Positions 62,781-64,000 of a DNA stretch of 64,000 nucleotides are shown here, piece after piece. The DNA is from Candidatus Tepidiaquacellales bacterium OLB4/UTCHB1 (GTDB taxonomy: Bacteria > Bacteroidota > Ignavibacteria > Tepidaquicellales > Tepidaquicellaceae). How positions within the stretch are numbered: position 1 is the stretch's first letter; the number at the start of each line of letters is the position of its first letter. Position numbers and translations under genes: made by a program. Where the stretch lies: the NCBI GenBank assembly GCA_002050165.1, contig MWSW01000016.1, positions 62,001 through 126,000 of the forward strand, given 5' to 3'. The notes under the pieces were generated by a model that worked only from the letters and a program-made list of their open reading frames with translations, was not told the origin of the DNA and ran no database searches.

Positions 62781-64000
62781 TCAATTTGAACGATCATTCA
62801 GTTTCGACAACTCAATCGCATCGTCAAACAGTGTTACCGCTTTTCTAAATTGGTCATCAGAATACATAAACACTGCAAATCTCCCCTCTTCACCCCAGAG
62901 GTCCCGGGCTATTTGAGACTTTATTGAAGTTTTAAGGAAATTCTCATCTCTTTTTATTGCTTCGTAATCATATGCAATATCTTTAGAAGAAGCAAGTGTA
63001 GTCAGACCTTCGAATAATTCATCCGGCACTTCGTATTCCCGCATAAACCTGTTATAAGTCCCATAGGTTGATTCAATAGTTTTTTTATTGTTCACCATAT
63101 AGTGTTCAACCGCTTCATAAATCAGATTCAGCCTGCGAATCTGAACTGAATACATCGTAAGCGTATCCTGAACAATTATAAAATCGGGAGTAATGCCGCC
63201 GCCGCCATAAACGGTTCTGCCACCGAAAGTTTTAAATTCTTTCCTTGTTGAATCTTCCATTTCTTTAGTGTGATCAATATTATCTCCTGGTTCAAGTCGT
63301 TCGTCATCCGGAAGATTTGCGTATTTGTTCCCTTCATACGGCTTTTGTATTAACCTTCCTGCAGGAGTGAAATAGCGCGCAGTTGTTACTCGCAATGCCG
63401 ATCCGTCTGATATATCAAATTGCCTTTGTACCAAACCCTTACCGAAAGTAGTTTGACCAACAATTAATCCTCTGTCCCAGTCCTGAACTGCTCCGGAAAC
63501 AATTTCACTTGCGGAAGCTGAACCACCGTTAACGAGTATGATCAACGGAATATCCGTCATCGAACCGCCGGTTGACACAAATTCCTCATTGAATTGTCTT
63601 ATTCTGCTCTCGGTGTAAACTATCATCTTATCTTTTTCAATGAACTCACTCGCCATCTTAAACGCCTGATCCAGAAAGCCACCTGGATTACCCCTAAGGT
63701 CGAGTAAAAGTTTCTTCATACCGCTTGCTTTAAGTCTGTTTGCAGCCTGCATGAATTCGTCATAAGTATTTGCTGAAAACCTTGAAACTTTTATGTACCC
63801 TATTTCATCATCGTACATGAATGATGCATCAACGCTGTAAAGCGGAATCTTATCCCGCGTAATTTCAAACTCAATTGGCTGGTAACTTCCGGGTCTTATA
63901 ATTGTTACCTTTACTTTAGTTCCTTTGGCGCCCCTTAATTTTTTCTGAACATCTTCCCTTGTAATTTTAATTGCGGAGACTCCGTTAATTTTAACAATTT
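62781..64000 (-). CDS. S41 family C-terminal processing protease (partial)
   Basis: The reading frame continues to the right window edge, so the N-terminus is missing; 405 residues are visible. The part up to 63820 is a PDZ domain (VKINGVSAIKITREDVQ near the edge). The S41 core has IKVSRFSANTYDEFM, LLLDLRGNPGGFLDQA, the nucleophile VNGGSASASEIVSGAV (catalytic Ser) and general base Lys in FGKGLVQ. Such enzymes trim C-termini of periplasmic or exported proteins, including peptidoglycan hydrolases. The C-terminal helical tail (about 100 residues) is longer than in the minimal family. Confidence 0.93.
   Translation of the reverse strand, partial: IVKINGVSAIKITREDVQKKLRGAKGTKVKVTIIRPGSYQPIEFEITRDKIPLYSVDASFMYDDEIGYIKVSRFSANTYDEFMQAANRLKASGMKKLLLDLRGNPGGFLDQAFKMASEFIEKDKMIVYTESRIRQFNEEFVSTGGSMTDIPLIILVNGGSASASEIVSGAVQDWDRGLIVGQTTFGKGLVQRQFDISDGSALRVTTARYFTPAGRLIQKPYEGNKYANLPDDERLEPGDNIDHTKEMEDSTRKEFKTFGGRTVYGGGGITPDFIIVQDTLTMYSVQIRRLNLIYEAVEHYMVNNKKTIESTYGTYNRFMREYEVPDELFEGLTTLASSKDIAYDYEAIKRDENFLKTSIKSQIARDLWGEEGRFAVFMYSDDQFRKAVTLFDDAIELSKLNDRSN

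Noticed and set aside
1-64000. CRISPR array, phage genes, transposases, restriction or toxin systems
   Set aside because: No regularly spaced repeats, integrase, transposase, methylase or toxin-antitoxin pair was seen on either strand.

Overview
The window looks like a chromosomal stretch of a Gram-negative, AT-rich bacterium of the Fibrobacterota-Chlorobiota-Bacteroidota group, most likely an Ignavibacteria-type lineage. Three things point there. Several secreted proteins end in a type IX secretion C-terminal sorting domain of the 'NPFNPxTKI ... KKMLLxK' kind. There is a full lipid A / outer-membrane gene set (lpxB, lpxK, LpxL-type acyltransferases, LolA, LolB-like protein, GT9 heptosyltransferase). 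Some promoters resemble the Bacteroidota TTG-N20-TAnnTTTG pattern. The assignment is inference from these features only. I see no phage, transposase, CRISPR array or recognised defence system.

Layout. 1-293: edge of an HXXEE membrane protein (-). 580-16364: one very tight plus-strand run (gaps of 11 bp or less, or overlaps): a membrane-fused GH2-like protein with degenerate catalytic residues, smc, an M42 aminopeptidase, a HAD phosphatase, an ICMT-like methyltransferase, the lipid A block lpxB / DUF374 acyltransferase / lpxK, a LolB-like lipoprotein, an EnvC-like degenerate M23 protein, a GT2 glycosyltransferase, ribD, ribE and a small unknown. 16356-23455: an equally tight minus-strand operon xseA-xseB-dxs-lipoprotein-miaB-LpxL acyltransferase-GT9. 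The acyltransferase is split by a frameshift at an A9 tract. 23646-24490: tRNA-Asn and a DUF1579 protein. 24633-28316: a ferric-type ABC importer (binding protein, ATPase, fused permease). 28404-34372: a PIG-L deacetylase, tRNA-Pro, a small membrane protein, a GT-C/TPR membrane protein and a lamin-tail-domain secreted protein. 34453-36853: an NlpC/P60 hydrolase, a Bax-inhibitor-1 protein and a DinB protein.

36932-45803: a minus operon (pyrimidine-nucleoside phosphorylase, staphylococcal-nuclease-like lipoprotein, lipoprotein, M23 peptidase, guaB) diverges over 38 bp from comEC, followed by pepT and an ICMT-like protein. A surface nuclease, a DNA-import channel and nucleoside/purine enzymes lie side by side. 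46066-50190: two secreted Asp-box propeller proteins whose last ~96 codons plus terminator are a 357-bp, ~97% identical repeat. 50208-51532: msrA and trmB. 51836-52209: a decayed remnant of another sorting-domain protein. 52326-56412: tRNA-Thr, an MltD-like transglycosylase, a small secreted protein and an RluD-type pseudouridine synthase. 56514-64000: a large secreted sorting-domain protein, a DUF368 (PopT-type) transporter, a UPF0104 membrane protein, lolA, a DUF3108 protein and the C-terminal part of an S41 protease.

The common theme is envelope biogenesis: lipid A and core synthesis, lipoprotein transport, peptidoglycan hydrolases, carrier-lipid handling and exported cell-surface proteins. 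The most notable oddities are the pseudo-glycosidase fused to six membrane segments, the recently homogenised sorting-domain cassette with a shared upstream motif, the A9 frameshift in an LPS acyltransferase, the ComEC protein with lost metal ligands, and the sorting-domain pseudogene.
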